Shown piece by piece: positions 43,964 through 53,306 of a stretch of DNA of 53,351 nt. A program made the position numbers and the translations under genes. Under the pieces are notes generated by a model. It was not told the DNA's origin. It did no database searches and was given only the letters and a program-made list of their open reading frames with translations. Source of the stretch: Clostridiales bacterium (GTDB lineage Bacteria > Bacillota > Clostridia > TANB77 > CAG-508); contig JAHZIB010000009.1 in NCBI GenBank assembly GCA_019419955.1, forward strand, positions 1 through 53,351. The letters run 5' to 3'. Positions within the stretch are counted from its first letter, which is position 1, and each line of letters starts with the position of its first letter.

Positions 43964-44866
43964 ATGACTCATAAAAAAATAGCTATAATTACAATTGTTT
44001 GCATTTGCATAATGGCACTTGTTAGCTTTATTATTTGGAAAAATTTAACAAAAAATATACAAGAAACCGATGAGCATATGAAAATTGTAAGTTCATTTTA
44101 TCCAATATATATAATGGCAGAGAACATAACTGAAGGAGCAGAGAACGTAGAGCTTGTAAATATGGCGGAAACAAATGTAGGATGTTTACATGATTATACA
44201 CTTACAACAGAAGATATGAAAAAGGTTGAAGATGCAGATGTTTTTATACAAAATGGTTTAGGAATGGAGAATTTTATTAATAAAATTATAGATTCTAGCG
44301 ATGATTTGACAATAATTGATTCAAGCCAAGGAATTGAAAATATTATACAGCATGAGAAAGAAACAAATGCTCATATCTGGATGAATATAGATAATTACAT
44401 AAAGCAAGTTGAAAATATTTCAAAAGGCTTGCAAGAAGTAGATTCAGCGAATGCAGAGGTTTATAAAAAGAATGCGACTGATTACATACAAAAGTTGCAA
44501 GAATTGAGAGAGAGGTTTATAAACAAGCTGACTTCACTTGAAAAAACTAAAGTGATAAATTTAAATGAGGCATTTGAATATTTAGGACAAGAACTCAAAT
44601 TAGATATGACAACAATTGAAACAGACCATGAGGAAAGTACAATGTCAGCGGAGATGCTAGGAAGTATAATTTCTCAAGTTGAACGAGAAAACATTGAAAT
44701 AATATTTATAGATAAAAATGATAATAAATCTAATGCAGAGACAATTGCAAACGAGACTGGAGCAAAAATATATGAACTTAATTCAGGCTTAAAAGGAGAA
44801 TTAGATAAAGATGCATATATTAGGGCGATGGAGGAAAATTTAAGTACATTGTTTGCAGAAGGTTAG
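43964..44866 (+). CDS. znuA: Metal ABC transporter substrate-binding protein (ZnuA/AdcA-like)
   Basis: A cluster A-I binding protein for Zn2+ (or Mn2+). It has an N-terminal membrane anchor (about 5-25) without an obvious lipobox. The metal ligands fit the family: His in VGCLHDYTLT (about 77), His in NAHIWMN (about 137), a His in ETDHEES (about 220) and an acidic residue in IIFIDKND (about 247). The long helix that spans the lobes follows the second His. The acidic His-rich loop of typical zinc ZnuA is missing, so Mn2+ is possible. It is first in a znuA-znuC-znuB operon. Confidence 0.88.
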   Translation: MTHKKIAIITIVCICIMALVSFIIWKNLTKNIQETDEHMKIVSSFYPIYIMAENITEGAENVELVNMAETNVGCLHDYTLTTEDMKKVEDADVFIQNGLGMENFINKIIDSSDDLTIIDSSQGIENIIQHEKETNAHIWMNIDNYIKQVENISKGLQEVDSANAEVYKKNATDYIQKLQELRERFINKLTSLEKTKVINLNEAFEYLGQELKLDMTTIETDHEESTMSAEMLGSIISQVERENIEIIFIDKNDNKSNAETIANETGAKIYELNSGLKGELDKDAYIRAMEENLSTLFAEG

Positions 44867-44917
44867 AACCAATATAATAGTGATAAAAATGTAACTTTTT
44901 TAGCAGGAGGTGTGGAA

Positions 44918-45652
44918 ATGGAGAAAGCTTGTGGATTACACTGTACGAAAATTAATAATATTGGAGTTAAAATTGGCAATGAAGTAATTTTAAAAGATGT
45001 AAATATACATATTCATTGTGGGGAGTTAACTGTAATAATAGGAAGAAATGGTGCAGGAAAGAGTACGTTGCTGAAGGCAATTTTAGGTGAAATTGAACAT
45101 ACTGGCAATATAACTTTTGTTGACCAAAAAGATAATCTGACTAAGAAAATAAAGATAGGATATGTACCACAAAGTATTAATATAGAAAAGCATATGCCTA
45201 CAACAGTATATGACTTATTTGCAAGCTGTATTTCACATGTACCAGTTTTCTTGAAAAAGGATAAGAAGATTTATAATGAAATTAAAGAGCATTTAAAAAT
45301 ATTTGGAGCAGACGAGTTGATAGACAAGAGTATTGGAGATTTGTCAGGAGGAGAATTACAACGCGTACTTATTGCGATTGCAACAAAACCTATGCCAAAT
45401 TTGCTAATATTGGATGAGCCAGTATCTGGGATAGATAGAAATGGAAAAAAGGATTTCTATAATATAATAAGTAAACTTAAATCCGAGTATGATATATCAA
45501 TTATAATGGTATCACATGATTTGGATTTAGCAGAAAAATATGCAGATAAGGTAATTTTATTAGATAAAGAAGTTATAAAAGAAGGAACACCTCAGGATGT
45601 TTTTAGGAGTTTAGAGTTTAAGAATAGATTTGGTTCATTGGAGGGAACTTGA
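44918..45652 (+). CDS. znuC: Metal ABC transporter ATP-binding protein (ZnuC-like)
   Basis: This is the cytoplasmic ATPase for the ZnuAB importer. The ~244-aa chain has Walker A GRNGAGKST (near 48), the Q loop PQSIN, signature LSGGELQRV (near 147), Walker B LLILDEPVSG and the switch His in MVSHDLD. The frame opens at GTG 44912, but AGGAGGTGTGGAA favours ATG 44918. It is followed by a hairpin repeat and then the frameshifted permease. Confidence 0.92.
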   Translation: MEKACGLHCTKINNIGVKIGNEVILKDVNIHIHCGELTVIIGRNGAGKSTLLKAILGEIEHTGNITFVDQKDNLTKKIKIGYVPQSINIEKHMPTTVYDLFASCISHVPVFLKKDKKIYNEIKEHLKIFGADELIDKSIGDLSGGELQRVLIAIATKPMPNLLILDEPVSGIDRNGKKDFYNIISKLKSEYDISIIMVSHDLDLAEKYADKVILLDKEVIKEGTPQDVFRSLEFKNRFGSLEGT

Positions 45653-45760
45653 AAAGAATTGCAATTTTAACTGTGTCAAATTTTATTTTAAATACAGTTC
45701 ACTACACGTGAACTATGTTTTATAATAAAATTTTACTTGTCATAAATTTAAGTTTTCCAA
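45650..45760 (+). repeat. Stop-codon-adjacent hairpin repeat, copy C (divergent)
   Basis: It shares AATTGCAATTTTAACTGTGTC with copies A and B. Inner arms AAATTTTATTTTAAA (45678-45692) and TTTATAATAAAATTT (about 45718-45733) pair with one mismatch, and AGTTCAC/GTGAACT (45696-45714) forms a perfect 7-bp tip. Outer arms are degraded. Confidence 0.55.
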
Positions 45761-45821
45761 CAGAAAGGTAGAAAAATAAGGAATGTCTGCAAAACAATAA
45801 AAAGGAGGAAATGCACTAAAA

Positions 45822-46671
45822 ATGGAAGTAATAGATAGCATACTAGAAGTAATATTGCCATTTGAATTTATGAATTATGAATTCATGAAAAATGCTTTAA
45901 TTGCAATAATTTTAATATCGCCTATTTTTGCTATATTGGGAACTATGATTGTAAATAACAAAATGGCATTTTTCTCAGATGCATTAGGGCATTCTGCATT
46001 AACTGGTATAGCATTGCGGAAGCTTAATAGGAATAAGTAATCTAAATATAGGTATGATTATTTTTGCAATTGGTTTTGCGGTATTGTTAAACTATGTAAA
46101 AAACAAAACAACTTATGGTACAGATACTATAATAAGTGTGTTTTCTTCTATCGCAATAGCACTTGGTCTTGCAATTTTAGCGCAAACAGGCAACTTTAAC
46201 CAATATTCGAGCTATTTAGTAGGAGATATTTTAAGTATCACAGATATAGAAATATTATATGTGTTCTTAATTGCAATAGTTGTATTAGTTTTTTGGTATT
46301 TTACGTTTAATAAATTGAATTTAGTAAGTGTTAATAGAGCACTTGCGAAAAGCAAAGGAATAAAAACAAGAAAGATTGACAACATTTTTGTTATTTTAAT
46401 TGCAATTGTAGTAATGATTTCAATAAGATGGATAGGAATTTTATTAATAAATTCGCTACTTATTTTACCAGCAGCATCAAGCAGAAATATTGCAAGCAAT
46501 ATGAGGAGCTACCATCTGGTTGCAGTGCTATTTTCACTATTTTCGGGAATAGCTGGACTTATACTTTCATATTATTTCAATATACCAACAGGTCCAATGA
46601 TTGTTATTATTTCAGGTGCAATTTATTTTATTACACTTGCCTTAAGAACCAGAGTCAAGGGAGAAAATTGA
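45822..46671 (+). pseudogene. znuB: Metal ABC transporter permease (ZnuB-like), +1 frameshift at a CGG codon
   Basis: Polytopic ABC-3 family permease of the zinc importer. The first frame gives the N-terminal ~65 residues through FFSDALGHSALTGIA, a family motif. The second gives GISNLNIGMIIFAIG and five or six more helices ending at 46671. The two meet if one base is skipped at 46017-46019 (TTG CGG AAG); omitting the C gives L-G-S-L-I-G-I-S, the expected glycine-rich helix. Everything else looks intact, and the importer would be useless without it. Mutation, assembly error and recoding at CGG are all possible. Confidence 0.88.
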
Positions 46672-46738
46672 AAGTACAATAGAAAAAAGACTTGTATGTA
46701 TAAGAGAAAAAATAAAATATTAAAACGGAGGAGAGACA

Positions 46739-47752
46739 ATGGAAAAGAAAAGAATTCTAACAGGAGATAGACCAACAGGAAGATTGCACATAGGTCACTA
46801 TTTTGGGTCTTTGCAAACAAGAGTGGAAATGCAAAACTCTGGAGATTATGACCCATACATATTAATAGCCGATGTGCAGGCATTAACAGATAATTTTAAT
46901 AATCCAGAAAAGGTTAGAAAAAATGTAAGAGAAGTAATGCTTGACTATTTATCAGTTGGAATAGATCCAGAAAAAACAACAATATATATACAATCAATGA
47001 TACCAGAAGTGGCCGAGCTTACAGTATATTTTTCTAACTTAGTTACAGTAGCAAGACTTGAGAGAAACCCTACTGTAAAAACTGAAATTGCCCAAAAAAG
47101 GGAACTTTTTGGAGAAAGTGTTACATATGGTTTCCTAGGATATCCAGTAAATCAAGCAGCAGATATAACTGCTTTTGAGGGGGCAATGATTCCTGTTGGA
47201 GAGGATCAATTGCCTTTAATAGAGCAATGCAGAGAGATTGTTAGAAAATTTAATAGTATTTATGGAGAGGTACTAATTGAACCAAAGGCAGTTTTATCAA
47301 ATGGAAAAAGAATAAAGGGGTTAGATGGTAATGATAAAATGAGTAAATCTTTAGGAAATGCTATTTATATCTCTGATACGCCAGAAGAAATAAGCAAAAA
47401 GGTAATGGGGGCAGTAACTGACCCGAATAGAATTAGAAAGGACGATAAAGGCAACCCAGATATTTGCATGGTATATTATTATCATAATTTGTTTACAAGA
47501 AAGGAAGATTGTAAAAAAGTTTGCGAGGAATGTAAGGCAGGAGCTAGAGGTTGTGTTGCGTGCAAAAAAGAGTTGGCAAAAAATATAGTAGATTATTTTG
47601 CTCTAATGAGAGAAAAAAGAAAATATTATGAGGAAAGGCCAGAGTTGGTTGATGAATTGTTGAAAACTGGTACAGAAAAGGCTAGGAAAACTGCAAAAGA
47701 AACTATGAAAAAAGTGAAAAAGGCTATGAAACTAAATTATTTTGAGATTTGA
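46739..47752 (+). CDS. trpS: Tryptophanyl-tRNA synthetase, with possible Fe-S cluster site
   Basis: This class I synthetase charges tRNA-Trp. The 337-aa chain has GDRPTGRLHIGHY (HIGH motif, residues 9-21) and NDKMSKSLGN near 200. A Cys-rich C-terminal part has cysteines at about 243, 258, 262, 265, 272 and 275. The C-x6-C-x2-C at 265/272/275 and a Cys 22 positions earlier closely follow the [4Fe-4S] site of Thermotoga TrpRS (C-x22-C-x6-C-x2-C), one residue shorter in the first gap. GGAGGAGAG sets the start. It lies 67 nt after znuB. Its stop codon lies in a hairpin arm. Confidence 0.93.
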   Translation: MEKKRILTGDRPTGRLHIGHYFGSLQTRVEMQNSGDYDPYILIADVQALTDNFNNPEKVRKNVREVMLDYLSVGIDPEKTTIYIQSMIPEVAELTVYFSNLVTVARLERNPTVKTEIAQKRELFGESVTYGFLGYPVNQAADITAFEGAMIPVGEDQLPLIEQCREIVRKFNSIYGEVLIEPKAVLSNGKRIKGLDGNDKMSKSLGNAIYISDTPEEISKKVMGAVTDPNRIRKDDKGNPDICMVYYYHNLFTRKEDCKKVCEECKAGARGCVACKKELAKNIVDYFALMREKRKYYEERPELVDELLKTGTEKARKTAKETMKKVKKAMKLNYFEI

Positions 47753-47868
47753 AAAATAATTGTTTTTGGCGTTGTAGCACTTCACATCGAAAATTCTGGA
47801 TGTACACAAAGTACGCCTGCGAATTTCTTGTTCGTGTGCCTAGCCAAAAAGCAATTTTTTTCAAATCT
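47745..47868 (+). repeat. Stop-codon-adjacent hairpin repeat, copy D
   Basis: Outer arms 47745-47770 and 47843-47868 pair nearly perfectly, and the left arm includes the last codons and TGA stop of trpS. An inner GTAC-ACAAA-GTAC tip and GAAAATTC/GAATTTC stem are present. The primary sequence differs from copies A and B except for AATAATT and TTTTGGC. Confidence 0.65.
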
Positions 47869-47970
47869 CTATAAAGAAAAAAGATAATGGTTTTGATTGT
47901 GAAACTAAAAATTACTTTGAACAAAGTAAAAAACAATTATCTTTCACACTATAAAGAAAGGAAGAAGAAA

Positions 47971-49245
47971 ATGTTTACAGACTATGTACGAATAATTGCA
48001 AAAGCAGGAAATGGAGGAAATGGTGCAATTTCCTTTAGAAGAGAAAAGTATGTTGCTGCTGGTGGTCCAGATGGGGGAGATGGAGGAAAAGGTGGAGATG
48101 TTTATTTTGAAGTTGACCCTGATAGCAATACATTGATAGATTTTAGATACAACAAAAAGTTTAAGGCTGAAAATGGCAAGAATGGCGAAGGTTCTAATAA
48201 GTATGGGAGAAGCGGAGAAGATTTATATATAAAAGTGCCAATAGGTACAATAATAAGGGATGCGAAAGATAATAGAGTATTGGCAGACTTATCAACAAAA
48301 GGACAAAAGGAGTTAATTTTGGCTGGTGGTAGAGGAGGAAAAGGTAATTCACATTTTGCTACTTCAACAAGACAAGCTCCTAGGTTTGCTCAAGATGGAG
48401 AAAAAGGCGAGGAAAAGGAACTTATACTTGAACTTAAACTTCTTGCAGACGTAGGATTAATTGGTTTTCCAAATGTTGGTAAATCTACATTTCTATCTAT
48501 GACTACATCTGCTACACCTAAAATTGCTGATTATCATTTTACCACTTTAGAGCCAAACCTGGGAGTTGTAAAAACAGAATACGGAGAAAGTTTTGTAATT
48601 GCAGATATTCCTGGAATTATTGAGGGGGCGAGTGAAGGAACAGGGCTTGGACTTCAATTTTTAAGACATATAGAAAGGACAAGGTTATTACTTCATGTAA
48701 TAGATGTTTCTGGTTCAGAAGGTAGAAATCCCACAGAGGACTTTTATAAAATAAATACAGAGCTAAAAAAATATAGTGAGAAATTAAGCAAGAGAAAACA
48801 GATTATAGTAGCAAATAAAGTTGATGTTTTGCAAGATGAAAAATTATATACTGAACTTGAAAACGTAGCAAAAGAAAACAATATGGAAATATTTAAAATA
48901 TCTGCTGCAACAGGACAAGGTGTATCAGAACTAATTAACCATGTATCACAAGTTTTAAAGAACCTTCCAAAAGAAAATTTAATTGAAGTAGAAGATAGAA
49001 AAGTCTATTCTTTTGAGGATAAAGATTCTTATACTATTTCAAAAGAAGATGGAATGTTTGTTATAAGAGGTGAAGCAGTAGAAAAAATAATGCGTAGAGT
49101 GAATATTGCTGACAATGAATCTCTATATTATTTTCAAAAGAGTTTAGCAAACTTGGGAGTAAATGAGAAGCTTAAATCAATGGGGATTCAGGAGGGAGAT
49201 ATTGTAAAAATTGATGAGTATGAGTTAGAATGGGAAGAAGGCTAA
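47971..49245 (+). CDS. obg: GTPase Obg/CgtA
   Basis: Obg is an essential ribosome-associated GTPase for 50S maturation and stress control. The 424-aa chain has the glycine-rich Obg fold (FTDYVRIIAKAGNGGNGA start, about 1-158), the G domain (G1 GFPNVGKST near 169; G3 DIPGII; G4 NKVD) and the C-terminal OCT domain. The frame opens at 47887; GAAAGGAAGAAG sets ATG 47971. The common rplU-rpmA neighbours are absent; trpS is upstream. Confidence 0.97.
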   Translation: MFTDYVRIIAKAGNGGNGAISFRREKYVAAGGPDGGDGGKGGDVYFEVDPDSNTLIDFRYNKKFKAENGKNGEGSNKYGRSGEDLYIKVPIGTIIRDAKDNRVLADLSTKGQKELILAGGRGGKGNSHFATSTRQAPRFAQDGEKGEEKELILELKLLADVGLIGFPNVGKSTFLSMTTSATPKIADYHFTTLEPNLGVVKTEYGESFVIADIPGIIEGASEGTGLGLQFLRHIERTRLLLHVIDVSGSEGRNPTEDFYKINTELKKYSEKLSKRKQIIVANKVDVLQDEKLYTELENVAKENNMEIFKISAATGQGVSELINHVSQVLKNLPKENLIEVEDRKVYSFEDKDSYTISKEDGMFVIRGEAVEKIMRRVNIADNESLYYFQKSLANLGVNEKLKSMGIQEGDIVKIDEYELEWEEG

Positions 49246-49272
49246 AAAAAATTGAATTTTTATATTTTATTT

Positions 49273-49315
49273 AAAACGTCATAGACAAGCATAAAATATG
49301 TCTGTGGCGTTTTTT
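49273..49315 (+). terminator. Intrinsic terminator after obg
   Basis: AAAACGTCATAGACA pairs with TGTCTGTGGCGTTTTTT (two G-T pairs), ending in TTTTTT. Confidence 0.85.
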
Positions 49316-49382
49316 AGTTTTTTAAAAAGCAATTAGTAGTAATTTGTTTTAGCAATGACAAATGACAAATATTATGAAATTT

Positions 49383-49532
49383 GTTACAGGATAATGGTTT
49401 AAAAAATAATTGTCCTGCAACGGGAGTTCCATTAAAAATTTTTGCAAATTAACGCTTAACAAACTTGCGAAAATTTTTAATTGGAATCTCCCTGCGCAGA
49501 ATTTAAATGTGCAATAACCATTATCTTGTAAC
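49383..49532. repeat. ~150-bp nested palindromic repeat, copy 2
   Basis: It matches 32214-32364 along its whole length. Ends GTTACAGGATAATG and CATTATCTTGTAAC are inverted. The first ~40 bp are themselves a palindrome equal to the short unit at 16539. A second stem CCATTAAAAATTTT...AAAATTTTTAATTGG is nested inside. Confidence 0.75.
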
Positions 49533-49631
49533 AGAAATTTTTGTAAATTATAAAAAGATATTGCAAAATTTTAAACTTAATTGTACAATTATATTATATA
49601 GGAAATATAAAATTAGTTGAGAGGTGTAACA

Positions 49632-52600
49632 ATGTATAAGTTAAAAAGAAAAAGAAGAGCAGTATTAATATTTAGCATTATATTAGCGACTGTAGTAATA
49701 GCAACATTATTACTAAGTACTAACAGCTCATTGATAAATAGTAGCATTATAAGCAAAAGATTTAGTTCAAATGATACATCAACAGATTCGAAAGCATTTG
49801 TATTTACTGCAGACCAACTAATTTCAAATAAAACTGACACATCAAGTATTAATCAAAATACTAGGCACTTGCAATTATTAGTAGATAAAGTTTCAAGTTT
49901 AGGTGGCGGAATTGTACATATTCCAGCGGGTACATATTATTTTGGAACAGCAGGAAAAAGTACTAATGGAGCTCAGGATTATGTAATACATTGCAAAAAC
50001 AATGTAACAATTGAAGGAGAAGGAGCAAGTACAATTTTGAAACCATATGGAACTACAGATAAAGGCTTAGATATGTTTTATTACAATGAGTATGCGGATA
50101 GCAATTATAAAAACCCAAAATATCTTGTAAATGCAGACTTTAGAGGATTTGTGATTGACGGATCAGATGCAAACTGTATTACATATACTACAGCTGGAAA
50201 AGGATTTATGATTAACCTATATAGGGATTGTGATTGGCAAGATGTTACAGTAAAATATACAGATGGAACAGGATTTGGAATGGATTGTCCAATTAATTCA
50301 ACAATCGTAAATTGTGTTGCAATAGGATGTGGCAAGGCAGCTTCAACAACGCAAAATGGAGCTTCTGGCTTCGGAATTGGTATGGGGTATAGTATAGAAG
50401 AGACAATTTTAATTGAAAATTGCGTAGCAACAGACAATAAAAAATATGGAATATTCTTTGAACATCAAGGAAGATTTAAACCAAAATCATATACAAAAGA
50501 TAATGCAAGTGGTTTTATTGTAAGAAATTGCCAAGCAAGTGGAAATATGTATGACTTTGGTGGAGAATATGCTAATAATGTTGTATATGAAAATTGTACT
50601 AGCATGGGAGATAGTTTATCTAGTTCATATGTTCATTTTGATAATAATTCGAGATTTATAGATATTGCAAATTGTGATGTACAACATGAATTTACTGATG
50701 TAACTGATAAATCTGCATATTATTATGAGCCTGTTTATTGGGCACTAAATAATGGAATAACAGATGGAGTAAGCAAAGATAAATTTGGTGTTGATTCAAA
50801 AATGAAAAGGGGACAAGTAATTGTAACGTTATGGAGAATGAAAGGTAGACCAGGAGTTCACTTTCTAAACGAAAACGGAAATATATTTGATGACGTCCCA
50901 GCAGATAGTGAATATGCAGCAGCTCTTGGCTGGGCAAGTGCAACAAACGTAGAAATAGTTCCAGCATCAGGTTCATTTTATCCAGATAAAGGATGTACGA
51001 GGGCTGATTTTATAACATTTTTATGGAGGTATGCAGGAAAACCATCTGTTTCAATAGATGTAAGTTTTGAAGATATACCATCAGGTTCAGACACTGAAAA
51101 GGCTGTAAATTGGGCAATAGATAAAGGGATAACTAATGGCATAGAAGGAATTTTTCAAGCAGACCACATTTGTGAAAGAGAAGATATAATGACATTTTTA
51201 TATAGATATGAGCAGGCAGAAGGAATAAAATTTGATATTTCTTATGGATTATTAGGAGGTATTATGGATAGAACCAATTATAGAAGTTATAAATCTGGTT
51301 CTAGTACATTTACAATAGGAACTCCTACAAAAACAGGATATAAATTTAAAGGTTGGACTGGAAGCAATGGAGGGACACCTGAGAAAAGCGTACGTTTGAA
51401 AACAAACGATAGAGGGAATAAAACGTATACTGCAAACTGGGAAAGAAATACATATACAATTAAGTTTGATGCCAATGGTGGAACAGGAAATGTAACAGAC
51501 CTAAGAATGTATTATGATGAACTAAATGCATTACCATCTAATTCATTTAGAAAAGAAGGTGCAAAATTTATCGGATGGAATACAAGGGCTGATGGAAGAG
51601 GAGATTCCTTCGAAGAAGGAGAAAGAATTTTAAATCTAACGGCTACAAATGATGATATTATAACTTTGTATGCACAATGGGAAAATATGGAAGAATATAA
51701 TGCTACTTTTAAAGTAGAGCATTATAAAGAAGGTCTTGATGGACAATATAAATTAGAAGAAACAGACAACTATGAAGGAATTGCTGGAGAAGAAGCTACT
51801 CCAGACCGTAAGACGTATCAGGGATTCACTTCACCAGAAGGGCAAACTGTTACAATAGAGACAGATGGAAGTACAGTAGTTCAATATTATTATACAAGAA
51901 ATTCATATAATTTAACAATAAACAAAGGCATAGGAATAGCAAGCGTAATCGGAGAAGGAACATATAAATTTGACCAAAGCGTTACCATTTCTGCTACTAC
52001 AAATGAAGGGTATGAGAATCCAATTTGGATGTTAAAAGGTACACCAATCAGTAATAACTTCTTAATGCCAGCAGGAGACATAGAACTAGATGTTTCTGCA
52101 CAAGCGATAAAATATCCTATAACATATAACTTGGATGGCGGAGAAATGGCATCAAATCCAAGTGAATATACTATAGAAGATGAGGTAACATTAAGAGCAC
52201 CAATAAAACCAGGATATGATTTCGTTGGATGGACTGGAAGCAATGGAACGACTCCTCAAAAAGAAGTAACAATTCCAAAAGGTTCAACAGGAGAAAAGAA
52301 CTATACTGCAAATTGGGTGGAAGACTCAGATGCAGATATGGAAGTTGTAATTAAATATAGTATTACAAGCCCAACAAGAGATGATGTTACAGTAACGATA
52401 AAAGCTAATGTTCCAATAAATGTTCCAAATGGATGGCAAAGAGGGGAAGATGAGTACACAATTACAAGGCAATATGAACAAAATATAAAAGAAACTGTAA
52501 TAATTACAAATACTGAAGGAGTATCAATTCAAGCTAATATAGAAATAGGTAACATAGATAAAATTGGACCAAAAGTGCAAGTGGCATATGACTATATTGA

Positions 52601-53063
52601 AGATGAGAAAAAAGTAATTGTAACATTAACAGCGAACGAAGAAGTGCAAGATATAGAAACTTGGGAAACACAGGACAATATAATTTTTACGAAAACATAT
52701 ACAGAAAATACTGAGGAGAATATAGTAGTCAGAGATATTGTAGGAAATGAAACAAGTATAGAAATAAAAATAGATCAAATAAAAGATGACTTAGGAGATA
52801 ACACAGATAATCCGGGAGAAGATCCAGGTAATCCAGGAGAGAAGCCAGATAATTCTAATAATCAAAATAACAATTCAAACAATAATAATGGCGACTCAAG
52901 TCATTTAATTAATACAGAAAAAGCAGATGATAAAACTACTTCAAATTCAATATTACCACAGACAGGTAATAATATATTATTTGTATTAATATCAATAATT
53001 GCAATAGTAGTAATAGGAGCAGTGTCATTTATTAAGCTAAAAAAATTAAAAGATATTAAATAG
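49632..53063 (+). CDS. Giant LPXTG surface protein: beta-helix, SLH-like and InlB B-type repeats
   Basis: The 1143-aa chain starts with a basic N terminus and a hydrophobic signal/anchor (about 8-30). Residues ~60-345 look like a right-handed parallel beta-helix (pectate-lyase-like: GGGIVHIPAGTYYFG, NNVTIEGEGAS, FRGFVIDGSDA). Residues ~360-530 carry SLH-like repeats (WALNNGITDG, FxDVPxxSEYAAALGWA, AVNWAIDKGITNG). From ~560, InlB B/Flg_new-type repeats (GYKFKGWTGSNGG, TYTIKFDANGGTG) alternate with a MucBP-like segment (VEHYKEGLDGQYK). A Pro/Asn linker leads to LPQTG at 1108-1112, a membrane helix and a Lys-rich tail. Sortase anchoring and binding to a polysaccharide or host surface are inferred. 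ATG 49632 follows GAGAGGTG. Confidence 0.85.
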   Translation: MYKLKRKRRAVLIFSIILATVVIATLLLSTNSSLINSSIISKRFSSNDTSTDSKAFVFTADQLISNKTDTSSINQNTRHLQLLVDKVSSLGGGIVHIPAGTYYFGTAGKSTNGAQDYVIHCKNNVTIEGEGASTILKPYGTTDKGLDMFYYNEYADSNYKNPKYLVNADFRGFVIDGSDANCITYTTAGKGFMINLYRDCDWQDVTVKYTDGTGFGMDCPINSTIVNCVAIGCGKAASTTQNGASGFGIGMGYSIEETILIENCVATDNKKYGIFFEHQGRFKPKSYTKDNASGFIVRNCQASGNMYDFGGEYANNVVYENCTSMGDSLSSSYVHFDNNSRFIDIANCDVQHEFTDVTDKSAYYYEPVYWALNNGITDGVSKDKFGVDSKMKRGQVIVTLWRMKGRPGVHFLNENGNIFDDVPADSEYAAALGWASATNVEIVPASGSFYPDKGCTRADFITFLWRYAGKPSVSIDVSFEDIPSGSDTEKAVNWAIDKGITNGIEGIFQADHICEREDIMTFLYRYEQAEGIKFDISYGLLGGIMDRTNYRSYKSGSSTFTIGTPTKTGYKFKGWTGSNGGTPEKSVRLKTNDRGNKTYTANWERNTYTIKFDANGGTGNVTDLRMYYDELNALPSNSFRKEGAKFIGWNTRADGRGDSFEEGERILNLTATNDDIITLYAQWENMEEYNATFKVEHYKEGLDGQYKLEETDNYEGIAGEEATPDRKTYQGFTSPEGQTVTIETDGSTVVQYYYTRNSYNLTINKGIGIASVIGEGTYKFDQSVTISATTNEGYENPIWMLKGTPISNNFLMPAGDIELDVSAQAIKYPITYNLDGGEMASNPSEYTIEDEVTLRAPIKPGYDFVGWTGSNGTTPQKEVTIPKGSTGEKNYTANWVEDSDADMEVVIKYSITSPTRDDVTVTIKANVPINVPNGWQRGEDEYTITRQYEQNIKETVIITNTEGVSIQANIEIGNIDKIGPKVQVAYDYIEDEKKVIVTLTANEEVQDIETWETQDNIIFTKTYTENTEENIVVRDIVGNETSIEIKIDQIKDDLGDNTDNPGEDPGNPGEKPDNSNNQNNNSNNNNGDSSHLINTEKADDKTTSNSILPQTGNNILFVLISIIAIVVIGAVSFIKLKKLKDIK

Positions 53064-53079
53064 TTAAATAAATGGAAAA

Positions 53080-53112
53080 CCCCATATGCAAGTAATTGTA
53101 TATGGGGCTTCT
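53080..53112 (+). terminator. Intrinsic terminator of the LPXTG protein gene
   Basis: CCCCATAT (53080-53087) pairs with ATATGGGG (53100-53107), followed by CTTCTATT. Confidence 0.75.
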
Positions 53113-53306
53113 ATTAAATATATACAAAAATTATTATCCACTAATAATTGAAAATTTAGGTAAAAAATAAGTTCTAATTACTGAAAATTACATTCCATTC
53201 CATATTTTCATAATTTGTTCTTACTATTGCTGACTTTTGTAAAAATTATAATAATTTAGGCTGTGAATTGTAACGTTGAGAAAAAATAAAAAATTCAAAA
53301 AAGTAC
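53113..53306. other. AT-rich intergenic region
   Basis: No gene or clear structure is seen. Confidence 0.4.

Noticed and set aside
46428..46682. 84-aa plus-strand frame inside znuB
   Set aside because: Shadow of the conserved permease frame; no family resemblance.
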